Position numbers and translations under genes: made by a program
DNA from: Algoriphagus sp. AGSA1
GTDB lineage: Bacteria > Bacteroidota > Bacteroidia > Cytophagales > Cyclobacteriaceae
Direction of reading: 5' to 3'
Assembly (NCBI RefSeq): GCF_021390545.1
Contig: NZ_JAJUWR010000011.1
Location: 1-64,000 of the forward strand
Length of the DNA stretch: 64,000 nucleotides
Shown here: piece by piece, positions 52,487 through 59,942 of the stretch
How positions within the stretch are numbered: the stretch's first letter is position 1
How the letters are laid out: every line of letters begins with the position of its first letter
Notes under the pieces: model-generated
Database searches by the model: none
The model's input: the letters and a program-made list of their open reading frames with translations, nothing else
Told to the model about the DNA's origin: nothing

Positions 52487-52920
52487 TTGTCAGTGTTCTT
52501 TAGTGATTCAATCTCTACTAACAAATGTTGAAGGGATTGGTTTAGCTTATCCACATTTAAACCGGTAAAATCAGCGATTTTTCTATCCAGGCTTTGGATT
52601 AAGGCTTCCACCTTGCTTTCGAGAGATTTACCTGGATAGGTTAATTCGATGATGACCGTGCGTTCATCTGCCTCATTCCTGCTTCTTCTCACGTAATTCA
52701 TTCTTTCCAGTTTTTTCAGCAAGGGAGTAAGTGTACCTGAATCCAAATACAGCCTCGATCCAATTTCATTTACCTTTAATGAATCTTTCTCCCATAAAAC
52801 TGCCATAACCAGGTACTGAGGATAGGTCAATCCCAGTCCACCTAGCTCACTTTGCATCAATTGAATAAGTAATCTTGAACTGGAATAGAGTGAGAGCGAG
52901 AGCTGATGAATTTGGGACAT
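52483..52920 (-). CDS. OhrR-like MarR regulator lacking the sensor cysteine
   Basis: 145 residues of the MarR fold: LSLSLYSSSRLLIQLMQSEL, GLTYPQYLVMAVLWEKDSLK, recognition region LYLDSGTLTPLLKKLERMNY and wing RRSRNEADERTVIIELTYPG. OhrR repressors sense peroxide through a Cys in an N-terminal LCFALYSASR-type block. Here the block reads LSLSLYSSSR, and the whole protein has no Cys. It still has the expected partner (ohr) and operator, so it probably represses ohr but must sense something in another way. Confidence 0.88.
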   Translation of the reverse strand: MSQIHQLSLSLYSSSRLLIQLMQSELGGLGLTYPQYLVMAVLWEKDSLKVNEIGSRLYLDSGTLTPLLKKLERMNYVRRSRNEADERTVIIELTYPGKSLESKVEALIQSLDRKIADFTGLNVDKLNQSLQHLLVEIESLKNTDK

Positions 52921-52938
52921 AGCAGATACATTTTGATT

Positions 52939-52959
52939 TTATACAATTTAACTGTATAA
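52939..52959 (-). promoter_or_regulatory. OhrR-type operator
   Basis: Inverted repeat TTATACA (52939-52945)/TGTATAA (52953-52959). The core TACAATTTAACTGTA (52942-52956) matches the classical OhrR box TACAATTAAATTGTA at 13 of 15 positions. It lies 18 bp upstream of the regulator ATG, so the regulator probably controls its own operon. Confidence 0.75.
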
Positions 52960-52979
52960 TTTTACTAATGCCATTACTC

Positions 52980-54197
52980 TTAGTAGTATCTTCCGATCAA
53001 CGGGTTGTCCACAATCTCTTTTTTCAACTCATGCGCATCTATTGTTCCCGAAACTCTGTAAGCAACATTTCCGCCTGGCTCTATCAGCAAGGTTATGGGT
53101 AGGCTTCCATCCCATTCATTTCCCACCACATCGATTACCTCATATTTATCTTCAGTATCCATAATGTAATTTGGCAGGGCGGATGACTTTCCTTTGAGGA
53201 ATTTGAGTGCTTTATCGACTTGCGCAGGACTATCCATGCTCACAGAGGCAAATTGAAAATCACGCTGTCCATACATCCGCTGAATGGTCACAAACTCCGG
53301 GTATTCTATTATGCATGGCCCACACCAGGTAGCCCAAAAATTCACCAGCAGCAATTGCCCAGAATCATTCTTCAATAGCTCTGCCAATCCTGAAGGGGAC
53401 AATTTCTCTATATTCACCTCTTTCTCATCCCATGCTTTGTTGGTCTTGATGGTATAGTCGTTTTTCCAAGCCCACTTCATAGAGCATCCAAATGACGGAG
53501 TTTGAGCAGTCCCTTCGGGGAGGTCTTGTCCTGTCAAAGTCAGATCAATAGCGTTCCTTAAGTCTTCAGCATTGGCAGTGCCAGGTTTTTCGGAGGAATC
53601 TATGCGCCCCGAATAACTGAGCTTTCTATCTTTATCAAAAACGAATACGTGCGGTGTAGCGGTAGGCCCATACGCCAGAGAGAACGCATGGGTGTCACCG
53701 TCGTAGAGGTAGGGAAAATTGTAAGACTTGTCCTTAGCTCTGATTTTCATTTCTTCGAATGTATCACTCAGGTCAGTATAGCCCAGTTCCTCCGGCAGAA
53801 TAGCGATTGGGCTATTGGAAGAAATGGCCACAAAAGCGACTTTTTCATCCTTATAGTCTTCCACCACCTGGATAAACCTATCCTCATAAGCCTGAGCTGT
53901 CGGACAATGATTGCAGGTAAAGTTAATCACCAGGACATCAGCGTCGGCATAGTCATCCAAGCTATGAAACCCACCATCAATTCCCGGTAACTCGAAGGGT
54001 GGTGCCTCGTCACCAATTGTCAATTTACCCACTGGCTGTTCTTCTACCACTGTTGGGTTAGCTACAAACGCTGAAGATTGGGATAATTCTGAAGGACTTT
54101 CCGCGGTTTCAGTGGATGTATCGGTACACTTACTCAACAAGAGCGTTGCGCCCAGCAACGCCTCAAATAAAATCACAAGTTTCAATTTATAGTTCAT
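52980..54197 (-). CDS. Envelope lipoprotein with two thioredoxin-like domains
   Basis: 405 residues. Signal LVILFEALLGATLLLSKC, with Cys24 the likely lipid site. Domain 1 (about 55-215) is a peroxiredoxin-like fold with FTCNHCPTAQAYEDRFIQ (CxxC) and GPTATPHVFVFDKDRKLSYS. Domain 2 (about 265-400) is TlpA/ResA-like with LLVNFWATWCGPCIIEYPEF (WCGPC) and ITLLIEPGGNVAYRVSGTID. The double layout suggests an intramolecular electron relay; DsbD, encoded about 3 kb away, could be its reductant. Its 5' side faces the divergent oxyR gene. Confidence 0.88.
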   Translation of the reverse strand: MNYKLKLVILFEALLGATLLLSKCTDTSTETAESPSELSQSSAFVANPTVVEEQPVGKLTIGDEAPPFELPGIDGGFHSLDDYADADVLVINFTCNHCPTAQAYEDRFIQVVEDYKDEKVAFVAISSNSPIAILPEELGYTDLSDTFEEMKIRAKDKSYNFPYLYDGDTHAFSLAYGPTATPHVFVFDKDRKLSYSGRIDSSEKPGTANAEDLRNAIDLTLTGQDLPEGTAQTPSFGCSMKWAWKNDYTIKTNKAWDEKEVNIEKLSPSGLAELLKNDSGQLLLVNFWATWCGPCIIEYPEFVTIQRMYGQRDFQFASVSMDSPAQVDKALKFLKGKSSALPNYIMDTEDKYEVIDVVGNEWDGSLPITLLIEPGGNVAYRVSGTIDAHELKKEIVDNPLIGRYY

Positions 54198-54435
54198 AGG
54201 TTGATTGGGTTATGAGTTGGTAAGATCGATATGCAGTTCCATAGCTCGGAGAAGTGCGGCCATGAAGCCTAAAGTTTTATTTTTTGAATATTCTGGAAAT
54301 ATGACGCGGTAAATCCCACACGCAAACGGAAAATAAACTACTCATTTTCTGCACGATAGAAAAACAATCCTGAGAAAATCTGTTCACGCTTAAAGCTGAC
54401 GGTTCTTTCAGAGAGAAACTCTTTAGGGAAATCTT

Positions 54436-54443
54436 TACTTTTG
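54436..54443 (+). promoter_or_regulatory. Probable -7 element of oxyR
   Basis: TACTTTTG matches TAnnTTTG, 21 bp upstream of the ATG at 54465. No clear -33 TTTG. Confidence 0.5.
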
Positions 54444-54464
54444 GCCTACAGAATACGCTTTACT

Positions 54465-55397
54465 ATGACCATACAACAACTGGAATATCTGATTGCTGTT
54501 GACAAATACAGGCATTTTGGGCATGCTGCGGAAAGCTGCTTTGTGACACAGCCTACGTTAAGTGCACAGCTGAGCAAGCTGGAGCGTGATCTTGGCGTCA
54601 TACTTTTTGACCGTAGCAAAATGCCGGTGATCCCTACCGAAATGGGGGTACATATCATCAAGCAAGCCAAAAAAGTGGTTTCCGAGAGCAAAGGGATATT
54701 TGAGCTGGTCTCAGATATGAAAGGGGACATCTCCGGTGCCATTAAACTGGGAATCATTCCCACACTTGCACCTTATCTACTTCATCTGTTTATCCGTAAA
54801 TTCTTGGAAAAGTACCCCAATGTAAAATTGGAAGTGCAGGAAATGGTGACTGAGGATGTAGTGAAAAAGCTGAAAAATGACGAGCTGGATCTAGGCATTA
54901 TTGTCACCCCGCTCCAAGAGCCAGGCATCGTGGAAAAACCTATGTTTTATGAGAAGTTCTATGCCTATTTGTCGAAGGATCATCCCCTATTGGGAGATAA
55001 AGTTTTTCATCCGGAAAAGGTGCTAAAAGAGGATCTCTGGGTGCTCCAGCAGGGACATTGTTTCCGTGACCAGGTGATCAACCTGTGTGACCAAAGTCTG
55101 AGTGGGCCAAAGAACTTTCACTATGAAAGTGGCTCTTTGGAAGGCTTGAAAAATATGGTAAACCGCTACAAAGGGGTGACGCTGCTACCTGAGCTCGCAA
55201 CACTTGAGCTCTCCGAGGAAGAAAAAACCAGGCTGAGACCTTTTGAGGGAACTTCGCCTACTAGGGAGGTAAGCATTATTCTGAATAGAAGTTTTCTGAA
55301 ACAGAAACTGGTGGAGTTGCTATACAAGGAAATCACCGATGCTATTCCTCAGGAGATGACCTCAAAAGCCCATGGGAAAATCGTGAGGTTCAAGTAG
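54465..55397 (+). CDS. oxyR: Hydrogen peroxide-responsive regulator OxyR
   Basis: The ATG gives 310 residues; the frame opens eight codons earlier with TTG. LysR HTH at the N-terminus (TIQQLEYLIAVDKYRHFGHA, VTQPTLSAQLSKLERDLGVI) and an effector domain. The peroxide-sensing Cys pair is present in VLQQGHCFRDQVINLCDQ, equivalent to Cys199/Cys208 of E. coli OxyR. It activates peroxide defence genes and lies divergent from the double-thioredoxin lipoprotein, close to ohr. Confidence 0.94.
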   Translation: MTIQQLEYLIAVDKYRHFGHAAESCFVTQPTLSAQLSKLERDLGVILFDRSKMPVIPTEMGVHIIKQAKKVVSESKGIFELVSDMKGDISGAIKLGIIPTLAPYLLHLFIRKFLEKYPNVKLEVQEMVTEDVVKKLKNDELDLGIIVTPLQEPGIVEKPMFYEKFYAYLSKDHPLLGDKVFHPEKVLKEDLWVLQQGHCFRDQVINLCDQSLSGPKNFHYESGSLEGLKNMVNRYKGVTLLPELATLELSEEEKTRLRPFEGTSPTREVSIILNRSFLKQKLVELLYKEITDAIPQEMTSKAHGKIVRFK

Positions 55398-55400
55398 GAT

Positions 55401-55859
55401 CTATCTTTTGGTCAGGACGTAATGCTCTGCCAGATCCCCTGTGATAAGCTTCCCTTCCATATCGAGCTGCCAAATACGATTTTCACCTACTTTATATTGA
55501 TCAGGACCCTGGGCCACTTTTCCCAGCGTGATGATGGAGCCCGTTTCGTCCCAGGTGAAGGAGCCTGTGTTTTCTTGCTCCAGTGCGTCGTTTCTTCCTA
55601 GGTAATTGGTGACAAGTTTATAGGTTTTGTCTTTATTCAAAGTAAGCGTGACCTCTATGCCTTCGCAACTTGCACAGGGAACAGTACCTTTGTAGGTTCC
55701 ATTCCAATCGAGTGAAGTAGCGGAATTGTCTTCTGTATATATTGGAGAATTCTCAGTAGCTACTTCATGTTCTACTTCCTCATTTTTCTCTGAATTGGTA
55801 CAGGAAGTAGTGAATACCAGCGATGCCAAAAGACCGACTAAGGTCAGGACTTTATTCAT
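55401..55859 (-). CDS. NlpE-like lipoprotein
   Basis: 152 residues. Lipobox SLVFTTSC (Cys20), a Glu/Asn-rich linker and an NlpE N-terminal domain with WNGTYKGTVPCASCEGIEVT (CxxC), LVTNYLGRNDALEQENTGSF and the final HYVLTKR. In enterobacteria NlpE reports on surface contact, copper and lipoprotein traffic; the Cpx partner is not expected in this phylum. Convergent with oxyR (3-bp gap). Confidence 0.88.
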   Translation of the reverse strand: MNKVLTLVGLLASLVFTTSCTNSEKNEEVEHEVATENSPIYTEDNSATSLDWNGTYKGTVPCASCEGIEVTLTLNKDKTYKLVTNYLGRNDALEQENTGSFTWDETGSIITLGKVAQGPDQYKVGENRIWQLDMEGKLITGDLAEHYVLTKR

Positions 55860-55977
55860 GAATATTGAATTTTTGGTTACCCTAAAAATATCAAGAATTA
55901 AACCGAAAGTGACATTTTAAAGAAACTTTAGAGGCTTTTTACAAAAACAAAAACGAAGTCTAGTCTTTTTTAAACAT

Positions 55978-56003
55978 AAAAAGAGGACAAAAGCCCTCTT
56001 TTT
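55978..56003 (-). terminator. Terminator of the TonB-C-like gene
   Basis: Stem AAAAAGAGG (55978-55986)/CCTCTTTTT (55995-56003), 22 bp beyond the stop of the minus-strand gene. T-rich on both sides, so it may work in both directions. Confidence 0.7.
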
Positions 56004-56025
56004 TTATGCTCATATTCTAACTAAT

Positions 56026-56637
56026 TCAAAGTGATTTCGATCCTTCGGAGAGGTATCCTACAATCACAATTTCAGTTAACATTTTATTCTCTAGAAATTC
56101 AGCTTGATTCAAATCCATCTCAGCGCGAAGTTCCTGACCTTCATTAATTAGTATTTCCGCTCTATTCTTATACAATTTTGGAGAAAAGGGATTTTCTGTC
56201 AAAGCTTGACTCACTGCTTTCAATGGCGAAACCTCAGCATTTTGCTGAGATGATGTTAAATTCGGGTTTGACGGAAAGCCAACGCCTTTGGATAATTTAA
56301 AATCAAAGCTCATTAAGTACTCCGCACCATAAGTTTTCCCTTCCAAATAAGATGGATCCCAATTTTCTTTCAGTAAGTTGAGCATCCTGGCGACCTCCTG
56401 CTCAAATGCCAATTCACCGTATAAAACCTCATACTCACCAGTCATGACGCCTCGCGGATCCACTGCGACAGAAACTACCACAAGACCCTCAGTTTCTGAC
56501 TGACGCAATTCTGCAGGATATTTTAAATTATTAGATAGCAATCTATTCATAGCATCAATAGAACCCGATTCTTGAGCAAAAACGCCACAGGTGCTAATGA
56601 GAAAAACTATAAAGAATAACGAACACAACTTTTTCAT
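56026..56637 (-). CDS. Secreted protein with TonB-C-like domain
   Basis: 203 residues with a signal peptide (LFFIVFLISTCGVFAQ). Residues about 30-115 resemble a TonB C-terminal domain (NLKYPAELRQSETEGLVVVS, VAVDPRGVMTGEYEVLYGEL), without a membrane anchor or Pro-rich linker. The rest is helical, and the C-terminus reads ENKMLTEIVIVGYLSEGSKS, which echoes the VIVGYG segment of SusC-type proteins. It may act in envelope transport or be a soluble relative; function is unknown. Confidence 0.7.
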   Translation of the reverse strand: MKKLCSLFFIVFLISTCGVFAQESGSIDAMNRLLSNNLKYPAELRQSETEGLVVVSVAVDPRGVMTGEYEVLYGELAFEQEVARMLNLLKENWDPSYLEGKTYGAEYLMSFDFKLSKGVGFPSNPNLTSSQQNAEVSPLKAVSQALTENPFSPKLYKNRAEILINEGQELRAEMDLNQAEFLENKMLTEIVIVGYLSEGSKSL

Positions 56638-56736
56638 AGGTCACTTGGGTTAAAGGATTGAAAACACAATTTACTAATTACCAACGAAGTAACCAGCCTA
56701 ATGTTCGAGGCAATTAGATAAACCTTAGCTACTAAG

Positions 56737-57105
56737 TCATATAAAAAAACCAAAGTGCCAAAGATTGCCAGCGGGATCATGGAGGAAAAACTCATTGCCC
56801 CAGTCATTGTGTTGGATGGAACTCAGCTTGGTGCCCGGGAATTTATCAGGTAAACCCAAGACTTTAATTGCTTTCCAATAGGATTCCAGATCGCCCTCAA
56901 TCTCCAAAAAGATCATAGAGTTCTCACACCAGGGTTTTAAATAATAATCCTGAAGATAGAAGGAAACGTTTTCTTTGATATGCACCACAGACATATTTTC
57001 TGATACAGGCTGAACTTGGAATCCCAACACTTCATAAAAGTGCCTGCTTTCCGCGTAATCTTTCGCTCCGATGAATGTCCGTATTGACTTTGCTGGATGG
57101 ATCAT
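56737..57105 (-). CDS. VOC-family (glyoxalase-like) protein
   Basis: 122 residues with the beta-alpha-beta-beta-beta pattern of glyoxalase/bleomycin-resistance folds: TFIGAKDYAESRHFYEVLGF, VHIKENVSFYLQDYYLKPWC and GNEFFLHDPAGNLWHFGFF (typical HDPAGN end). Substrate unknown. Its ATG overlaps the stop of the DUF1569 gene by 4 bp, so the two are one operon. Confidence 0.88.
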   Translation of the reverse strand: MIHPAKSIRTFIGAKDYAESRHFYEVLGFQVQPVSENMSVVHIKENVSFYLQDYYLKPWCENSMIFLEIEGDLESYWKAIKVLGLPDKFPGTKLSSIQHNDWGNEFFLHDPAGNLWHFGFFI

Positions 57106-57554
57106 ACGCCAAATTGGGTTAAGTGGTGATCTAGATGTTTATAGAATTGGTTATTCCATTCCTGGGTAGTCATTGGCCCAAAGGACAGGGATTCCTTCCC
57201 ATCAAAATAGTTAGGCCCATAATCAAATGTTTTTTGCACAAAGGAAATCAATCGCTTTTTCTCCACTTCGAAGTCTTTCCTCTCACTGATGATAAAGACC
57301 GGTGCCGTCCTGGAGTTTTTCGGATAAGGCTTTTCACTGACCACTCCATTTTTCACAAAGGTCCTCAACAGGAATCTCATAAAACCGTTTGGCTTTGGGT
57401 GCTTATCAGTATAGGCCATTTCGTAAGCCACACTACAGTGGGCGAGCATTTGATCCACACTCATTTTACCCCAGTCGGGGATGGAATCGGGGGAGAGCTT
57501 GTTGATCCTTTGAATCGTCTCCTCGTGGACTTTAGTGTCAAAAATATTCTTCAT
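57102..57554 (-). CDS. DUF1569 / DinB-like protein
   Basis: The ATG at 57552-57554 gives 150 residues; the frame opens 14 codons earlier without a better start. Helical bundle with SVDQMLAHCSVAYEMAYTDK, RKDFEVEKKRLISFVQKTFD and TQEWNNQFYKHLDHHLTQFG. The spaced His residues fit the DinB-like metal site. Function unknown; cotranscribed with the VOC protein. Confidence 0.85.
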   Translation of the reverse strand: MKNIFDTKVHEETIQRINKLSPDSIPDWGKMSVDQMLAHCSVAYEMAYTDKHPKPNGFMRFLLRTFVKNGVVSEKPYPKNSRTAPVFIISERKDFEVEKKRLISFVQKTFDYGPNYFDGKESLSFGPMTTQEWNNQFYKHLDHHLTQFGV

Positions 57555-57626
57555 TTTCTGTGACGGATTAACATAACCTAAATTAAGCAATGTCATGAGA
57601 ATCCCATAACTATTAAAGATTCATTT

Positions 57627-57643
57627 GGTTTATAAAATAAACC
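57627..57643 (+). promoter_or_regulatory. 17-bp operator before the membrane protein / winged-helix unit
   Basis: Perfect palindrome GGTTTAT-AAA-ATAAACC followed by ATTTTA. A related site, AGTTTACAATATAAACC plus ATTTTA, stands before the next gene at 58537-58559. Both are likely targets of the winged-helix regulator encoded between them. Confidence 0.6.
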
Positions 57644-57664
57644 ATTTTATAATTGTATAAAAAT

Positions 57665-58246
57665 ATGGATATGGAAAAAAGTCTAAGCAGTTCAGAATCG
57701 CTGGCGATAATCACGGAGATGATCGCAAAAGCAAAAAAGGAAACCTCCGGAGACGGGAGCTACCAGCTACTGCTCTGGGGATGGGCAGTATCGCTCTGCA
57801 ATCTCGGACAGTATGTGCTTCAAAAACAGGGCTTCCAGAAACCTTACATGGTTTGGCTCTTAATAATCCCAGCGGTGCTCCTGAGTGTGAGATGGGGCTA
57901 TCTAAAAGCGAAGAACAGCCCTGTAAAGTCGCATTTGGGAATGATGGTCAATCAGATTTGGATTGCTGTGTTTGTAGCAATAGTCGTGGTCTTGGGCGCA
58001 ATGCCTATATTAGGCTATAATCACAATCCTGTAATCCTACTTTTGGTGGCTGTGGGCATGTTTGCCACGGGATCCATCATCCGTGTCAATGTATTCAAAT
58101 ATGGTGCGGGTATTCTGGCAATTGGGGCTATTATTGCATTCCGGTTACCGGTAGTCGATCAAAACCTTGCGGCTGCGGTGGCCATAATCCTAGGCTATCT
58201 GATACCTGGATATTATCTGAAAAACAAATACCGTGCGCGAGTTTAA
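57665..58246 (+). CDS. Polytopic membrane protein paired with a winged-helix regulator
   Basis: ATG 57665 gives 193 residues (a second ATG lies two codons later; the frame opens at TTG 57653). N-terminal soluble part SLAIITEMIAKAKKETSGDG, then about six hydrophobic segments (LLLWGWAVSLCNLGQYVL, PYMVWLLIIPAVLLSVRWGY, IWIAVFVAIVVVLGAMPILG, NLAAAVAIILGYLIPGYYL). No enzyme motif. It overlaps the regulator gene by 14 bp, a common layout for a membrane effector and its repressor. Confidence 0.7.
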   Translation: MDMEKSLSSSESLAIITEMIAKAKKETSGDGSYQLLLWGWAVSLCNLGQYVLQKQGFQKPYMVWLLIIPAVLLSVRWGYLKAKNSPVKSHLGMMVNQIWIAVFVAIVVVLGAMPILGYNHNPVILLLVAVGMFATGSIIRVNVFKYGAGILAIGAIIAFRLPVVDQNLAAAVAIILGYLIPGYYLKNKYRARV

Positions 58247-58520
58247 ACCTCTAGATCCTCTTTTACATTCCCAACTTCGTCTTGCCGTGATGTCCCTTTT
58301 GATCAGCGTGGAACAGGCGGAGTTTACATTTCTTAAGGAAAAAACCGAATCGACGGCCGGCAATCTCAGTGTGCAACTGGACAAACTTGAGAAAGCAGGT
58401 TATCTGGAAATAGAAAAGTCTTTTCGTGGAAAACGCCCTTTGACCACCGCCAAAATAACATCACATGGAATCAGGGCATTTGAGGCCTATGTGAATGCTT
58501 TGAAAAACTACATCAGTTAA
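58233..58520 (+). CDS. Small winged-helix transcriptional regulator
   Basis: 95 residues starting at GTG 58233, inside the end of the preceding gene. The winged-helix fold is clear: PLLHSQLRLAVMSLLISVEQ, recognition helix KTESTAGNLSVQLDKLEKAG and wing YLEIEKSFRGKRPLTTAKIT. It matches the short MarR/PadR-like single-domain group (HTH_34 type). Likely binds the two 17-bp palindromes at 57627 and 58537. Confidence 0.85.
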   Translation: MREFKPLDPLLHSQLRLAVMSLLISVEQAEFTFLKEKTESTAGNLSVQLDKLEKAGYLEIEKSFRGKRPLTTAKITSHGIRAFEAYVNALKNYIS

Positions 58521-58536
58521 AAAAATTTAAATTTTA

Positions 58537-58553
58537 AGTTTACAATATAAACC
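58537..58553 (+). promoter_or_regulatory. Second 17-bp operator, before the DUF1579-like gene
   Basis: AGTTTACAATATAAACC, 14 of 17 identical to the site at 57627-57643 and followed by the same ATTTTA. It ends 10 bp before the ATG at 58564, so bound protein would block the start region. Confidence 0.6.
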
Positions 58554-58563
58554 ATTTTAAAAA

Positions 58564-59073
58564 ATGAAAAATCTACTTCTAATTGTCTTGATCTGCTTAC
58601 CATTAGTGGCATCTTCACAAAATTTCGAACTCAATAAAGAAGCGAAACAGGAACTAAAAAAACTGGAATTCTTAATTGGCGAATGGAAAGGAAAAGGCTG
58701 GATGATGAACCAGAGCAGGGAAAAAATGTCCTTTGACCAGACAGAAAAGGTCACTTTGAAACTGGGAGGAACAGCATTACTGATAGAAGGGCAGGGTGAG
58801 GCAAACGGTCAGAATGTCCATAATGCCCTGGCTATTGTCAAAATGGGAAAAGAAAATGGCAAGTACGACTTCCACTCCTACCTTCAAAGTAACCAACATG
58901 GAACCTATGAGTCTGAATTGGTCGGGGAAGTATTCTACTGGTATCCTACAAATAACGTCAGATACGTGATCAAGATCAATGAAAAGGGACAATGGTATGA
59001 AATCGGAGAAGCAAATGCTGGGGGAACTTGGTATCAATTTATGGAAATGACCTTGGACAAAGTTTCCAATTAA
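58564..59073 (+). CDS. Secreted DUF1579-like protein
   Basis: 169 residues with a signal peptide (LLLIVLICLPLVASSQ). The mature domain has LKKLEFLIGEWKGKGWMMNQ, ALLIEGQGEANGQNVHNALA and GGTWYQFMEMTLDKV, the beta-barrel pattern of DUF1579 and related lipocalin-like proteins with a GxW start. Ligand unknown. Probably controlled with the upstream membrane protein/regulator unit. Its end overlaps the convergent DUF4328 gene by 4 bp. Confidence 0.75.
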   Translation: MKNLLLIVLICLPLVASSQNFELNKEAKQELKKLEFLIGEWKGKGWMMNQSREKMSFDQTEKVTLKLGGTALLIEGQGEANGQNVHNALAIVKMGKENGKYDFHSYLQSNQHGTYESELVGEVFYWYPTNNVRYVIKINEKGQWYEIGEANAGGTWYQFMEMTLDKVSN

Positions 59074-59807
59074 GGTGATAGTGGAGAAATAAGCTGATCT
59101 GCATCCTGCCCCTCCGCAGAATCCAATGGGGCAGTGCTCCTATCATTCCGCAGTTCCAACTGTTTCTCCAGATCCATCATCAGTTTTTCACGATTGCTGT
59201 AGTTATGGACAACTTTTAAAGCTATTAAGGCAGCTATGACCTCAATGATTCCAGCAGCTATAGCCACTTGGGTGAGCTCTACAAGTTCGCTTACTGTCTC
59301 TTCCGGCAGCTTATTGACTATTCTTCCCAAAAACGTAGTAAGCACCCAAAGTAACCACCAAGGCAGGACATATTGTCCTGCCTCCCCATTTACCTTTATT
59401 CCATTTGTTTTCAGCCAAAAAGAGCTCTCAGCATATAATTCTTTCATGATCTTATAAGGCCTGAAGAGATTAAGAATAGGGACAAACCAAGCGCCTACCG
59501 CCCATCCCTCATCATAGTTTAAAGCTTTCGATTTCTGGTGTAAATTGAAATAGGCCCGACGAAACCACAATAAGAAAGCAACAGCGCCCAAACACCTAAA
59601 AATATAATATGCCATCACGACGATCTCCTGTCTGGTATCATTTATTTCTGCCTCATTCATATCTACCTCTGCGCCGTTGTTCCACCCTAGTAGTAGTTCC
59701 AGCTGAAAAGCATTGGAAACAGTGAGAATCACTGTGATTATTATTATGAGTGTAAGGCCTATTTTAGCCCACTTTGCCCTCTCCTCATTATTTTTAAATG
59801 ACTTCAT
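59070..59807 (-). CDS. DUF4328-type membrane protein
   Basis: 245 residues. Hydrophobic segments at about 15-35 (IGLTLIIIITVILTVSNAFQ), 65-82 (VVMAYYIFRCLGAVAFLLWF), 145-163 (LPWWLLWVLTTFLGRI) and 180-200. The block FRRAYFNLHQKSKALNYDEG then WAVGAWFVPILNLFRPYKIM is the DUF4328 signature. The C-terminus is a charged tail. Function unknown. Confidence 0.85.
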   Translation of the reverse strand: MKSFKNNEERAKWAKIGLTLIIIITVILTVSNAFQLELLLGWNNGAEVDMNEAEINDTRQEIVVMAYYIFRCLGAVAFLLWFRRAYFNLHQKSKALNYDEGWAVGAWFVPILNLFRPYKIMKELYAESSFWLKTNGIKVNGEAGQYVLPWWLLWVLTTFLGRIVNKLPEETVSELVELTQVAIAAGIIEVIAALIALKVVHNYSNREKLMMDLEKQLELRNDRSTAPLDSAEGQDADQLISPLSP

Positions 59808-59942
59808 AAAAGTAACCGAACGATGTATTTCATTATTTCTTAAACAGTTTTAACTAATCGGGCATTGGCCGAACTCTCCTAAACTAATCAATCCAGAAAA
59901 CAAGTTGAGACCCATTAAAACAATATGTCATCGAAACATTCC

